Notes: generated by a model from the sequence alone, not told the origin. DNA of 32,815 nt from Bacillota bacterium (GCA_012798895.1 JAAZMI010000055.1:1-32815), one strand, 5' to 3'. Counted from the stretch's first letter, positions 1 to 9,056 are shown. A program made the numbers and translations.

Positions 1-927
1 GCCGGCGAGATCATCGTTGCGGAATTGAGCAGTTTTCAGCTTGAAGATACGCAAAATTTCCGGGCGCATATCGCTGCTGTTTTAAATATTACCGCGGATC
101 ATCTCGATTACCACGAAACGATGGACCGGTATATTGCCGCGAAGAAGAAAGTCCTCAAGAACCAGGAAGGCGACGATTGGGCTGTGCTCAATTGGGATGA
201 CCCGCGGGTTAGGGATCTGGCCGGGGAGGCCGGGGGTAGGGTTCTGCCTTTCAGCCGTAAGGAGACGCCGAGCCCCGGTGTATACCTGCGGGAAGGGGCA
301 CTTTATATCGACTTACAGGCAGGGGGGGCGGGTCCTTCCCCCCGCCTGCTCTGCCGGGAAGATGAGATTAGGATCCCCGGGGTGCACAACCTCGAAAATG
401 CTCTCGCTGCGGCGGGTATCGCTGCGGCCGGGGGCGTGGATGCAGATAACATTGCCTGTGCCTTAAGGGCTTTCCCCGGAGTTCCCCATCGCCTGGAAAA
501 AATTGCGGTCATCCGCGGGGTAACCTTTATCAATGATTCCAAAGGTACTAATTCTGATGCCGCCCTGCAGGCTCTGCGTGCTGTGCCCGGCCCGAAGGTG
601 CTCATCGCTGGCGGTCTGCACAAGGGGGGCGATATGCAGTCCTTTATGCGCGAACTGCTTCCCCAAAAGGTGAAAAAACTGATCTTGCTGGGCCGGGCCG
701 CCTCTTTTTTCGCCGCCCAGGCCAGGGAAGCGGGGTTTTCTTCGGAACCGGTGATCGTTTCTGATCTGAAGGCAGCTGTGGCGCAGGCTTTCCAAGCAAC
801 AGAACCTGGGGATACCGTTCTACTTTCACCGGCCTGTGCCAGTTGGGATATGTTTAACAGCTTTGAGGAGCGGGGTGAGATATTTAAGGCAGAGGTACTT
901 TCTTTAAGGGGGGCCCTGGAAAAATGA
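1..927 (+). CDS. murD: UDP-N-acetylmuramoyl-L-alanine:D-glutamate ligase, 5' truncated
   Basis: Cytoplasmic ATP-dependent Mur ligase that adds D-glutamate to UDP-MurNAc-L-Ala. The reading frame is open from base 1 and continues beyond the window. The visible part starts at VAELSSFQLE, the middle of the central domain, so the N-terminal UDP-binding domain and the GTNGKTT ATP loop are missing. The TTG at 25 is an internal leucine codon, not a start. Family motifs seen are HLDYH, HNLENALAA, a NDSKGTNSDA version of the usual NDSKATN, HRLE, and the C-terminal LSPACASWDMF. Its stop overlaps the ftsW start (ATGA at 924-927), which implies translational coupling in the dcw operon. Confidence 0.97.
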   Translation, partial: AGEIIVAELSSFQLEDTQNFRAHIAAVLNITADHLDYHETMDRYIAAKKKVLKNQEGDDWAVLNWDDPRVRDLAGEAGGRVLPFSRKETPSPGVYLREGALYIDLQAGGAGPSPRLLCREDEIRIPGVHNLENALAAAGIAAAGGVDADNIACALRAFPGVPHRLEKIAVIRGVTFINDSKGTNSDAALQALRAVPGPKVLIAGGLHKGGDMQSFMRELLPQKVKKLILLGRAASFFAAQAREAGFSSEPVIVSDLKAAVAQAFQATEPGDTVLLSPACASWDMFNSFEERGEIFKAEVLSLRGALEK

Positions 928-2042
928 GGAGGATCTCCGCCGAGCAGGAACAACGAAAACTCCCCGATTTTACCATATTTTTTACCGTGCTCATCTTAAC
1001 GGCAATTGGTTTGGTCATGGTTTTCAGCGCCAGCTACATCACGGCGTTGGAATCGAGGGGGGATGCCTTTTATTTTCTGAGGCGCCAGGCCTTCTGGGCC
1101 TGTTTGGGATTGATCGGCATGGTTTTCACGGCGAATTTTAATTACAAAAAGTGGCATAGAATGGCCCCCGTACTGTTGTTTCTTAATTTTATTTTTCTGT
1201 TGCTTGTTTTTATTCCGGGGTTGGGTGAAGAATACGGGGGGGCTCGCCGCTGGATCTCGATGGGTGGCCTCTTCACAATACAGCCTGCAGAATTTACGAA
1301 GTTAGTGCTCGTCATCTTTACGGCATCCTTTTTAAGCAAGAAAAATATTGATATGGATGATTTCTGGCGCAGCAGTTTTGTACCGTTGCTTATGATGGCT
1401 ATCTCTTTTCTGTTGATCATCAAACAGCCCGATCTGGGTACGGCGGTGACCCTGGCCTTGGCTGTGGGCGTGATTGTTTTTGCTGCGGGCATGCCTTTCA
1501 AACAGCTCTTCTGCCTTGCTTCCTTCAGCCTTCCGGCGATGCTCTATTTTTCCATGAGCGAAGAATACCGCATGGAGCGCATTTTTTCTTTTCTCGATCC
1601 CTGGGCCGATCCGTTGGATACAGGTTACCATATCATCCAGTCGCTCTATGCCTTGGGGCCGGGAGGGCTTTTCGGCGTTGGGCTGGGGCGCAGCCGCCAG
1701 AAGCTGTACTACCTTCCCGAGCCGCAGAACGATTTTATCTTTTCAATTATCGGCGAGGAACTCGGGTTTTTGGGGGCTGTAACGATCATGCTGCTTTTTT
1801 TTGTCCTGATCTGGCGGGGTTTTAAAACTTCCCTGATGGCGCCGGATACCTTCAGCAGCCTTCTGGCTATGGGCATTACGGTGATGGTGGCCGTGCAGAC
1901 GCTGTTGAACATCGGGGTGGTTACCGGTTCTATCCCGGTGACGGGGATCACTCTTCCTTTGATCAGCGCCGGGGGAAGTTCGCTTTTTTTTACGATGTGT
2001 GGCCTGGGCATTATAATGAATATTTCGCGGTATAATCGTTGA
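924..2042 (+). CDS. ftsW: SEDS-family peptidoglycan polymerase FtsW/SpoVE
   Basis: Polytopic membrane glycosyltransferase of the SEDS family that polymerises lipid II with a partner class B PBP, either at the division septum (FtsW) or for spore cortex (SpoVE). The 372 residues carry about ten hydrophobic segments. SEDS signatures seen are RRWISMGG followed by QPAEFTKL, the KQPDLGTA stretch, and GLGRSRQKLYYLPEPQNDF before IGEELGF. The position between murD and murG is that of spoVE in Bacillus subtilis, so the vegetative and sporulation roles cannot be separated from this window. It starts inside the murD stop codon and ends 17 bases before murG. Confidence 0.95.
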   Translation: MRRISAEQEQRKLPDFTIFFTVLILTAIGLVMVFSASYITALESRGDAFYFLRRQAFWACLGLIGMVFTANFNYKKWHRMAPVLLFLNFIFLLLVFIPGLGEEYGGARRWISMGGLFTIQPAEFTKLVLVIFTASFLSKKNIDMDDFWRSSFVPLLMMAISFLLIIKQPDLGTAVTLALAVGVIVFAAGMPFKQLFCLASFSLPAMLYFSMSEEYRMERIFSFLDPWADPLDTGYHIIQSLYALGPGGLFGVGLGRSRQKLYYLPEPQNDFIFSIIGEELGFLGAVTIMLLFFVLIWRGFKTSLMAPDTFSSLLAMGITVMVAVQTLLNIGVVTGSIPVTGITLPLISAGGSSLFFTMCGLGIIMNISRYNR

Positions 2043-2059
2043 ATGCAGGAGGATGAAAA

Positions 2060-3160
2060 TTGCGGATTATCTTTACGGGCGGGGGAACCGGGGGGCATAT
2101 CTACCCGGCCCTGGCTTTGGCACGTTACATCGAAAAAACCGATCCGGGGGCCGAGCTGATCTTCGTGGGTGCCAGGGGAGGAATGGAGGAGAAGATTGTA
2201 CCTTCTTCCGGATTTCGCCTTCTTACCCTACCGGTGCGCGGCCTTTCCCGCAAATTAGGATTCGATTGGGGGAAAACATTTTACCTGTTGGGAAAATCCA
2301 TTAGCCGGGCGCAGAAAATACTGGATGAGTTCCAGCCGGATTTTGTCGTGGGTACCGGGGGCTTTGCCGCTGCACCGATGATTTTGGCGGCCCTGCTCCG
2401 GCGCAAAAAAATCCTTATCCACGAGCAGAACGTGATCCCGGGAGTTACCAACCGCCTTCTTGCCCCCTTTGTCAGCCGGGTCTGTCTCTCCTTTGCAGCC
2501 TCTCGCCGGTATTTTAGGAGGCAGGCCAACTTGTATGTTACCGGCAACCCCCGTGCCTCGGAAGTGGGAAATGTAAGCAAGGCGGCGGCGCGGCGGATGT
2601 TGAACATGGATGCAAACCGGCCATTTTTGCTGGTGGTAAGCGGGAGCCGGGGCGCGGCCAAGATTAACCAGAACACGGTGGATTTTTTAATCCGTGCCGC
2701 CGGCGATAAAAATATGCAGGTTCTCTATATTACGGGGGAGATATATTTCGAGGAGGTGCTCTCCCGGCTCCGGGCAGCGGGGATCATGCAACGCTATGAT
2801 GGCCGCTTACAGGTGCGCCCCTATCAACAGGAGATGGCCTTGGCCCTGGCCGCTGCCGATCTGATGATCACGAGGGCCGGGGCAACCACCCTGGCGGAGA
2901 TTACCGCCCTGGGGATCCCGGCGATCATCGTTCCTTCGCCAAATGTTGTTCATAATCACCAACTGATCAATGCGCAGGAGATGGCCCGCCTCGGGGCGGC
3001 CGTGTTGATCGAGGAACATAATTTAACGGGACAGATTTTACAGAAAAATATCTTTGACCTGCTCGCTAATCCCGATAAATTGGAACAGATGAAGAAAAAA
3101 AGCATCCGGTTGGGGCATCCGCAGGCTGCTGCAGATATCTACCGGTTAATGCTTCTATAA
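2060..3160 (+). CDS. murG: Lipid II synthase, UDP-GlcNAc transferase MurG
   Basis: Membrane-associated GT-B glycosyltransferase that adds GlcNAc to lipid I to make lipid II. The start is TTG at 2060, placed 7 bases after a perfect AGGAGG (2047-2052). The ATG at 2053 lies in another frame. The 366-residue protein begins MRIIFTGGGTGGHIYPALA, with the glycine-rich loop at residues 7-13. Further family motifs are GTGGFAAAP, HEQN followed by PG, GSRGAAKIN, and the donor-binding RAGATTLAEI with NHQLINAQ. Length is normal for the family. It directly follows ftsW and is followed by a 148-base gap before murB. Confidence 0.97.
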   Translation: MRIIFTGGGTGGHIYPALALARYIEKTDPGAELIFVGARGGMEEKIVPSSGFRLLTLPVRGLSRKLGFDWGKTFYLLGKSISRAQKILDEFQPDFVVGTGGFAAAPMILAALLRRKKILIHEQNVIPGVTNRLLAPFVSRVCLSFAASRRYFRRQANLYVTGNPRASEVGNVSKAAARRMLNMDANRPFLLVVSGSRGAAKINQNTVDFLIRAAGDKNMQVLYITGEIYFEEVLSRLRAAGIMQRYDGRLQVRPYQQEMALALAAADLMITRAGATTLAEITALGIPAIIVPSPNVVHNHQLINAQEMARLGAAVLIEEHNLTGQILQKNIFDLLANPDKLEQMKKKSIRLGHPQAAADIYRLMLL

Positions 3161-3308
3161 GAAGAATATGGACAAGTGCTCTTAAGGCACGCTGTCTATA
3201 ATCGTTGCATAGCATATAGTAGAAATTGGGTGGCGAGGGTTGTAGCCTGCCTCAACCTTTCAATACCCCCAGGTGGGAATAGGAAAATATAGGCCGGGGT
3301 GGATACAG
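3161..3308 (+). promoter_or_regulatory. murG-murB intergenic region with a possible -10 box
   Basis: This 148-base gap is the longest inside the cell-wall block. It contains a good -10 hexamer, TATAAT at 3197-3202, but no matching -35 at 16-18 bases; TGGACA at 3169-3174 is 22 bases upstream. Downstream, AGGGTTG (3236-3242) and CAACCTT (3253-3259) can form a short stem without a following T run. A secondary promoter for murB onward is plausible but not proven. Confidence 0.3.
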
Positions 3309-4232
3309 ATGGATTGGAAGAAAAAATTATATCATATTCTAAGTGTGCCTCCCCTTGTGGAGGAACCTATGTCTAAACATACTTCTTTGCGCATCGGCGG
3401 TCCGGCAGAATTTTTGGTTTCCCCCCAAAGCGCTGCCGAACTCCAAAACCTGATAGAGATGGCCTTTCAATATGCTGTTCCTCTCTTTGTCCTCGGGCAG
3501 GGCACAAACCTGCTGGTAAGCGATCGGGGCCTGCGGGGGATAGTCGTCAGTTTAAGCGGGTTTTGTTCTACGTACGAATTTCTTGAAGGGGGTCTGTTAA
3601 AAGCGGGGGCGGCGGTATCTCTGTTCAAGCTTTGCCAGGCGGCAGCCGGCAAAGGTTTGGGAGGGCTGGAATTCGCAACCGGTATTCCGGGGAGCATGGG
3701 GGGTGCTCTCTATATGAACGCCGGTGCCTACGGTTCTTCCATGAGCAATCTAATCCGGGAAGTGACCACCATCGATCTGCGCGGGAAACGTTGTGTTCGC
3801 CCCGTCGAAGAACTAAAATTCGATTATCGTTGGAGCAGCTTTCAAGATGAAGAGGTGATCATTCTCGAGGGGTTGCTTGCTTTGACGCCCGGAGACAGGG
3901 AAAAGATTCTGGCCCGGACGGCAGAGGTCTTAAACGACAGGCAGGCCAAACACCCGCACCTGCCAAACGCCGGAAGTGTTTTCCGCAATCCACCGGGCCG
4001 GCCGGCCGGCAAGCTTATCGAACAGGCGGGGGCCAAGGGCCTGGCTGTCGGCGATGCCCAGGTTTCCCTGCAGCACGGCAATTTTATCGTAAACAAGGGC
4101 CGAGCCACAGCCAGCGATGTGTTAAAGTTGATCGCTATGGTTAAAGAAAAAGTGAAAGAAAAATTTGATCTGGACCTTGCTTTGGAGATTAAAGTAATCG
4201 GGGAAAACGGCAGTAAACAGGGGAGAAGATGA
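3309..4232 (+). CDS. murB: UDP-N-acetylenolpyruvoylglucosamine reductase
   Basis: FAD enzyme that reduces UDP-GlcNAc-enolpyruvate with NADPH to UDP-MurNAc in the cytoplasm. I chose ATG 3309 (307 residues) because GGGGTGG at 3296-3302 stands 6 bases before it. An in-frame GTG at 3273 would add 12 non-conserved residues. FAD-binding motifs SLRIGGPAEF and LGQGTNLLVSD are at about 26-72 and GLEFATGIPGSMGG at about 119-132. The proton-donating serine is S223 in NAGSVFRNP, followed by KLIEQAGAKG. The YRWSSF motif at about 173-178 is typical of MurB. The stop is one base from the murA start, indicating co-translation. Confidence 0.96.
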   Translation: MDWKKKLYHILSVPPLVEEPMSKHTSLRIGGPAEFLVSPQSAAELQNLIEMAFQYAVPLFVLGQGTNLLVSDRGLRGIVVSLSGFCSTYEFLEGGLLKAGAAVSLFKLCQAAAGKGLGGLEFATGIPGSMGGALYMNAGAYGSSMSNLIREVTTIDLRGKRCVRPVEELKFDYRWSSFQDEEVIILEGLLALTPGDREKILARTAEVLNDRQAKHPHLPNAGSVFRNPPGRPAGKLIEQAGAKGLAVGDAQVSLQHGNFIVNKGRATASDVLKLIAMVKEKVKEKFDLDLALEIKVIGENGSKQGRR

Positions 4233-4233
4233 G

Positions 4234-5487
4234 ATGACAAAGTTCGTGATCAAGGGAGGAAAAAAGCTGGAGGGGACCCTGCCGATCAAGGGCGCTAAAA
4301 ATTCAATGCTGCCCATTATGGCTGCCGCTGTTCTCAGCAGCAGCAGGGAAGACATTGAATTGCAGAATATCCCGGCGATTGTGGATATGCAGGTGATGAC
4401 CAAGATCCTGCAATCCCTGGGCGCCAAGGCCAAGTTTGCACAGAACACCCTTTGGATTAACGTCCGAGATCTGCAAAATTACACCATCACTGAGGAACTG
4501 ATGCAGGAGATGCGTTCTTCCATTTTTCTGATGGGCCCACTGTTGGCACGTTTTGGAAAAGTGAGGGTGACCTACCCGGGGGGATGTTCTATCGGGCCCC
4601 GTCCCATAGATCTGCATCTGAAGGGGTTGGAGGCGCTGGGTGCCCGGATAAGGGAGGAGAACGGCTACATTACCGCTTCCGCACCCAGACTGCACGGCAC
4701 GGAGATACATCTGGATTATCCCAGCGTTGGCGCCACCGAAAATCTGATCATGGCCGCTGTTCTCGCCCGGGGTAAAACGCTCATCTACAACGCGGCGAAA
4801 GAACCCGAAATTGTGGATCTGCAAAATTTTTTAAATGCATTGGGGGCTGATGTTCGAGGGGCGGGAACGGAGACGTTGCGCATCAGGGGCGTTGAAAGCG
4901 TGGGCCGATGTACATACCGCATCATCCCGGATCGTATTGTCGCCGGAACATATCTGATGGCGGCGGCGATAACGGGGGGGAGGTTGTTGCTTGAGCAGAT
5001 CATCCCGGAACATCTGGATGCCGTCGTGGCCAAAATGAAGGAGGCTGGAGTAGAGCTCGTAGCTACTGCAGACAGCCTGGAGGTTGTAAGCAGCGATCTA
5101 AGGGCGGTGGAGACGTTGCACACCCTGCCCTATCCCGGTTTTCCAACAGATCTGCAGGCGCCGATGATGGCTTTGCTTACTCTTGCCCGGGGAGAGAGCA
5201 AGGTGACGGAGAGCATCTTTGAGGCCCGCTTTCGGCATGTTGATGAATTAAAACGTTTAAGGGCACAAATCAATGTTGAAGGGAGAACAGCCTTGATTCG
5301 AGGCGTAGAAAAACTGAGCGGGGCAGAGGTGCAAGCCACTGATCTGCGGGCCGGCGCGGCCTTGGTTCTGGTCGGCCTTGCCGCCGAAGGGCAGACAGTG
5401 GTTCATAATATCAAGCACATCGACCGCGGTTATGAACGCATTGAAGAAGATCTGGGGAAAATAGGAGCCGAGATCTACCGGGTTTAA
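4234..5487 (+). CDS. murA: UDP-N-acetylglucosamine 1-carboxyvinyltransferase
   Basis: First committed enzyme of peptidoglycan synthesis; it transfers enolpyruvate from PEP to UDP-GlcNAc. The 417 residues have the EPSP-synthase-like double-domain fold. K22-N23 lie in the substrate-binding GAKN motif. The catalytic loop PGGCSIGPRP carries Cys118, the residue alkylated by fosfomycin, so the enzyme should be of the fosfomycin-sensitive type. GFPTDLQAPMM and HIDRGYERIEEDL are conserved C-terminal motifs. The ATG follows GGGAGAAG at 4221-4228, and the gene sits between murB and ftsQ as in many Clostridia. Confidence 0.97.
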   Translation: MTKFVIKGGKKLEGTLPIKGAKNSMLPIMAAAVLSSSREDIELQNIPAIVDMQVMTKILQSLGAKAKFAQNTLWINVRDLQNYTITEELMQEMRSSIFLMGPLLARFGKVRVTYPGGCSIGPRPIDLHLKGLEALGARIREENGYITASAPRLHGTEIHLDYPSVGATENLIMAAVLARGKTLIYNAAKEPEIVDLQNFLNALGADVRGAGTETLRIRGVESVGRCTYRIIPDRIVAGTYLMAAAITGGRLLLEQIIPEHLDAVVAKMKEAGVELVATADSLEVVSSDLRAVETLHTLPYPGFPTDLQAPMMALLTLARGESKVTESIFEARFRHVDELKRLRAQINVEGRTALIRGVEKLSGAEVQATDLRAGAALVLVGLAAEGQTVVHNIKHIDRGYERIEEDLGKIGAEIYRV

Positions 5488-5549
5488 AATTGCCGGAAAG
5501 ATGCGATATATATTATAGGGCATCTAGCCGGGCATGAAGCCGGTTTGCT

Positions 5550-6356
5550 TTGGAGTTAAGGCTGGCGATAAAATTGGAAAATTCTGTGCGTAAATTTCCT
5601 TTAGGCCGTCATGGGCTCATAGCAGAGCGCAAGGCCGAGGGAAAGATCAAAAACAAACTTGGCTTTGTCTTTCTTTTGCTGTTGGCGAATCTCTCCCTGC
5701 TTCTTTTTCTGCGTTCTCCTTTTTTTACCATTGGGGAGCTCTCCCTGCAGGGTCTGGACAAGCTTTCAACCGACGAGGTCCATCTGGCCCTGGGGATCCG
5801 GGAGGGGGCAAATATCTGGAAGATAAGCCCCCTGGAACTGCAGGAACGTATCTCGGTGCTGCCCCGGGTCGACGAGGCAGAAGTGGAGCGGGTGTTGCCG
5901 GATAAGCTGCTGGTTAGCATCCGGGAGAAATATGCTTTGGCCCTGATCCCGTACCACGGTTACTATCTGGAACTGGCCGGGGATGGCTCTCTAATTGGGA
6001 TCCGGAACAATTACGCCGGGGAGTTGCCTCTGATTAACGGGCTGCCCCGGGGGCAGTTGAATGTAGGTTCAAATATTAAAGAACAGAGCCGGGGGAAAAT
6101 AATCACAGCTTTTTTAAGTGCTTTGAAGAGCGTGCCACCCCCCCCGCTGGCTGAAATTAATGTCGAAAATCCGGAACAGATTATCATCTATACCTGGGAT
6201 GGCACAGAAGTATGGCTGGGGGATAAAAAAAATTTATCCAAAAAAATAGAGGTGCTAAAAGGCATTCATGCCCATTACTTTCCTTTAAGTGTTGATGCCG
6301 CCGGGGGGCATCTGGATCTACGGGTTGCAGAATCGCCGGTGTTCAGGCCATTTTAA
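5550..6356 (+). CDS. ftsQ: Cell division protein FtsQ/DivIB
   Basis: Bitopic membrane protein of the divisome that bridges early and late division proteins through an extracytoplasmic POTRA domain. The sequence has a basic cytoplasmic N-terminus, one transmembrane segment at about 37-55, a POTRA domain starting at PFFTIGELSLQGLDKLS (about 57-125), then the beta domain ending near residue 250. The start is uncertain. TTG 5550 gives 268 residues but has no clear ribosome site; TTG 5574 and GTG 5586 are alternatives. The gene is separated from murA by 62 bases holding short inverted repeats, and from ftsA by a 96-base promoter region. Confidence 0.88.
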   Translation: MELRLAIKLENSVRKFPLGRHGLIAERKAEGKIKNKLGFVFLLLLANLSLLLFLRSPFFTIGELSLQGLDKLSTDEVHLALGIREGANIWKISPLELQERISVLPRVDEAEVERVLPDKLLVSIREKYALALIPYHGYYLELAGDGSLIGIRNNYAGELPLINGLPRGQLNVGSNIKEQSRGKIITAFLSALKSVPPPPLAEINVENPEQIIIYTWDGTEVWLGDKKNLSKKIEVLKGIHAHYFPLSVDAAGGHLDLRVAESPVFRPF

Positions 6357-6373
6357 AATAATTTTTTACGCAT

Positions 6374-6402
6374 AAAGGAAATAAATTAAAAATGTGGAAT
6401 AA
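6374..6402 (+). promoter_or_regulatory. Sigma-H-type promoter of ftsA-ftsZ
   Basis: AAAGGAAAT at 6374-6382 and GTGGAATAA at 6394-6402 match the sigma-H consensus RNAGGAWWW and RNNGAATWW at every specified position, with the standard 11-base spacer. The predicted start is near 6409, about 45 bases before ftsA. In Bacillus subtilis ftsAZ is known to have a sigma-H promoter that raises FtsZ for the switch to polar division. Conservation of that logic here is my inference. Confidence 0.72.
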
Positions 6403-6452
6403 GTAGAATATGTGCCGATTGAGGGGGAGCCGCGACTTTAGGGGGTGTATGT

Positions 6453-7688
6453 TTGACCAAGCGAGATCTAGTGGCAGGAATGGATATAGGAACTTCCCAT
6501 GTTCGCGTGATCGTTGGAGAAATTGTGAGCGATGGGGCGATGAATATCATTGGTGTGGGGACGAGCCCGTCCGAAGGTATTAAAAAGGGCGTTATTATCG
6601 ATCTGGAACGGACTGTTGATTCCATCAGCCAGGCCGTAGATGAAGCTGAACGCATGGTGGGCGCAAAAATAGGCCCGTTAAATGTTGGCATTGTCGGTTC
6701 TAACATCGGCTTGATCAATAACAAAGGGATCGTAGCCGTAGTTAGAGAGGACAAGGAGATTACCGAAGAAGATGTGGAAAGGGTTTTACAGGCTGCAAAA
6801 GTAATTGCTCTCCCTCAGGACAGGGAGATTATTGATATAATCCCGCGGGAATTCATCGTCGATGGTTACGACAGTATTCGTGATCCGGTGGGTATGATCG
6901 GGGTACGGTTGGAAGTGGAGGCCATGATCATTACCGGTGCGTTAACCTCTTTGCGTAATCTCTTGCGCTCCTTGGAGATGGCCGGGCTGGAGATTAATGT
7001 CATGGTTTTAAATTCTCTGGCCAATGGCGAGATATGCCTCTCCCGCGATGAAAAAGAACTGGGCGTATTTCTGATCGACATGGGGGGAGGGACGACCGAG
7101 GTCTCCCTTTTTCAACAGGGGGCCCTGACAGATCTGGCCGTCTTATCTGTGGGCGGTGATCACATCACCAATGATCTTGCTGTGGGCCTGCGGACAACCT
7201 TTGAATTAGCGGAGAAGCTAAAAATAGAACACGGTTTCGTTCTGGAAAACTTGACCTCCGACGATGAAGAGATCGAGGTTGAAGATATCAGCGGCAAGGA
7301 ACAGCGCAACATTTCTTCGCGCCAACTTTTTCACTTCATTGAGCCTCGCGTTTTAGAGATGTTGCAGCTTTGCCGGGAAGAGATGGCACGTTTGGGTTTT
7401 ACCGAGATGCCATCGGGGGGGGTTGTGTTGACGGGAGGGGTATCTCTTTTAAGGGGAGTAATAGATCTTGCTGAAGATATTTTCGGTTGCCCCGTCCGGT
7501 TGGCTCAACCAGAATACCTGGGGGTAAAAAGCCCCATCTACTCAACGGCGGTGGGAATTATCAACTACGTTATGCGCCATTCCCCCCGGAGACGGGGTCG
7601 GATGGCCGGGCGTACGGAAAACAAAACAGGATTTTTACATGTTATATGGCAGCGTATTAAGGCCTTTGTGTTGGATATATGGCAATAA
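6453..7688 (+). CDS. ftsA: Cell division actin homologue FtsA
   Basis: Actin-fold ATPase that tethers FtsZ filaments to the membrane. TTG 6453 is the start, 5 bases behind GGGGGTG (6441-6447); the nearby ATG 6449 is out of frame. The 411 residues show the phosphate-1 loop GMDIGTSHVRV at the N-terminus, the phosphate-2 loop IDMGGGTTEVSLF near 210, the adenosine motif VLTGGVSLLRG, and YSTAVGIINYV. The C-terminal tail after a basic linker (GFLHVIWQRIKAFVLDIWQ) fits the amphipathic membrane-targeting helix of FtsA. It lies 39 bases upstream of ftsZ under a sigma-H-like promoter. Confidence 0.96.
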   Translation: MTKRDLVAGMDIGTSHVRVIVGEIVSDGAMNIIGVGTSPSEGIKKGVIIDLERTVDSISQAVDEAERMVGAKIGPLNVGIVGSNIGLINNKGIVAVVREDKEITEEDVERVLQAAKVIALPQDREIIDIIPREFIVDGYDSIRDPVGMIGVRLEVEAMIITGALTSLRNLLRSLEMAGLEINVMVLNSLANGEICLSRDEKELGVFLIDMGGGTTEVSLFQQGALTDLAVLSVGGDHITNDLAVGLRTTFELAEKLKIEHGFVLENLTSDDEEIEVEDISGKEQRNISSRQLFHFIEPRVLEMLQLCREEMARLGFTEMPSGGVVLTGGVSLLRGVIDLAEDIFGCPVRLAQPEYLGVKSPIYSTAVGIINYVMRHSPRRRGRMAGRTENKTGFLHVIWQRIKAFVLDIWQ

Positions 7689-7727
7689 TCCGGGGTGATT
7701 ATTGTAAACCGGGGAGGTAAATAAAAA

Positions 7728-8783
7728 ATGATTGATCTGGAGATAGAAATGGAGCCATATGCTCAAATTAAAGTTATCGGTGTGGGTGGGGGTGGGGGCA
7801 ACGCCGTTAACCGCATGATCGCGGCAGGGTTGAAGGGCGTTGATTTCATCGTGGTCAATACGGATGCCCAGGCCTTGGAACTCTCCAAGGCCGGCACAAA
7901 GTTGCAAATTGGCAACAAGCTGACCAAGGGGCTTGGTTCCGGTGGCAACCCGGAGATTGGGCAGCAGGCAGCCGAAGAGAGCAAACAGGAGATCGAATCG
8001 GTTCTACAGGGTGCCGATATGATCTTTATTACCGCAGGGATGGGAGGAGGCACGGGCACGGGGGGCGTGCCTGTTATTGCAGAGATAGCCAAAAATCTCG
8101 GTGCTCTGACCGTTGGTGTAGTAACGCGTCCCTTTACCTTTGAAGGCCGCAAACGCATAACCCAGGCTGAAAAGGGGATCTCCGCCTTCAAGGAGAAGGT
8201 GGATACGCTGATCGTCATCCCCAACGACAAGCTTTTGCAGGTTGTGGATAAAAAAACCCCGTTAATCGAGGCATTTCGCATCGCCGACGATGTTCTACGC
8301 CAGGGCGTGCAGGGTATCTCAGATTTAATAGCCATTCCCGGTTTGATCAACCTTGACTTTGCCGATGTTCGCACGATCATGCAGGAGACAGGGACAGCCT
8401 TGATGGGCGTGGGGAGTTCCAGCGGCGATAACAGCGCCCTGGAGGCTGCCAAAGCTGCAATTTTCAGCCCTCTATTGGAGACCTCCATCGATGGGGCACG
8501 CGGGGTTTTGATCAATATTACCGGTGGCAGCAACCTAAGTTTGTTCGAAATTCACGAAGCAGCGGAAACGATTTCGGAGGTAGCCGATTCCGAGGCAAAC
8601 ATCATCTTTGGTGCTGTAATCGACGAAAGCTTCAAGGATGAATCCCGTGTTACCGTGATCGCTACGGGTTTTGACAAATACCCGGCGGCCGAGAAGAAAG
8701 AAGAAGCGCTCCTGCGCCCCAACTTAAACGAATCCGATATCGATATCCCGGCTTTTCTACGTCGCCGCCGCTCGGGATTATAA
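7728..8783 (+). CDS. ftsZ: Cell division GTPase FtsZ
   Basis: Tubulin homologue that polymerises into the cytokinetic Z-ring. The start ATG follows GGGGAGGT (7711-7718). The 351 residues include [13 protein letters not shown] near the N-terminus, the tubulin signature GGGTGTG at 106-112, and the T7 synergy loop NLDFADV at about 208-214, whose aspartates complete the GTPase site of the next subunit. The short linker ends in [11 protein letters not shown], the conserved C-terminal peptide that binds FtsA and other tethers. The gene closes the dcw block, with a terminator about 100 bases downstream. Confidence 0.98.
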   Translation: MIDLEIEMEPYAQIKVIGVGGGGGNAVNRMIAAGLKGVDFIVVNTDAQALELSKAGTKLQIGNKLTKGLGSGGNPEIGQQAAEESKQEIESVLQGADMIFITAGMGGGTGTGGVPVIAEIAKNLGALTVGVVTRPFTFEGRKRITQAEKGISAFKEKVDTLIVIPNDKLLQVVDKKTPLIEAFRIADDVLRQGVQGISDLIAIPGLINLDFADVRTIMQETGTALMGVGSSSGDNSALEAAKAAIFSPLLETSIDGARGVLINITGGSNLSLFEIHEAAETISEVADSEANIIFGAVIDESFKDESRVTVIATGFDKYPAAEKKEEALLRPNLNESDIDIPAFLRRRRSGL

Positions 8784-8884
8784 GGTACACCGGCTGGTAA
8801 CCGGCTATCGACAGTAAACAGATTGTTATCATTAAGGAATAATTTGCCGGGAAAATATTTTAATAGATCCTCCCCTAGAAACAG

Positions 8885-8920
8885 GGTATAGGTAAAACTA
8901 TACCTTTTTTTATTTTTTTT
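8885..8920 (+). terminator. Intrinsic terminator after ftsZ
   Basis: GGTATAG (8885-8891) and CTATACC (8898-8904) form a perfect 7-bp stem with a GTAAAA loop. A nearly uninterrupted T run follows to 8920. It separates the division operon from the sporulation operon. Confidence 0.88.
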
Positions 8921-8922
8921 GA

Positions 8923-8964
8923 TGTCAAATTATAACAAAATTTTAACCTGATCTCCGTTATAAT
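8923..8964 (+). promoter_or_regulatory. spoIIG promoter with paired Spo0A-box-like sites
   Basis: A perfect -10, TATAAT at 8959-8964, has no TTGACA at 17 bases. Instead TGTCAAA (8923-8929; 6 of 7 to the 0A box TGTCGAA) and TAACAAA (8933-8939; 4 of 7) form a 10-base tandem with a 3-base gap in the -48 to -32 region. The Bacillus subtilis spoIIG promoter is a sigma-A promoter activated by phosphorylated Spo0A through tandem 0A boxes overlapping the -35 region. The same arrangement is inferred here. Confidence 0.55.
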
Positions 8965-9056
8965 GCTAGGTAGTGGATTCTGGTTTCGGGCATAGATCTA
9001 TCTTTCAAGGCATAACAATAGATATCCGGCCTTTGTTTTTGGGGACAGGTGAGGGG

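Noticed and set aside
3273-3308. Earlier GTG start for murB
   Set aside because: The extra 12 residues are not family-like and the ribosome site before ATG 3309 is better placed.
7763-8533. Long minus-strand frame of 256 codons opposite ftsZ
   Set aside because: It is antisense to a highly conserved gene, is rich in Pro, Ser and Thr as shadow frames are, and has no family motif.
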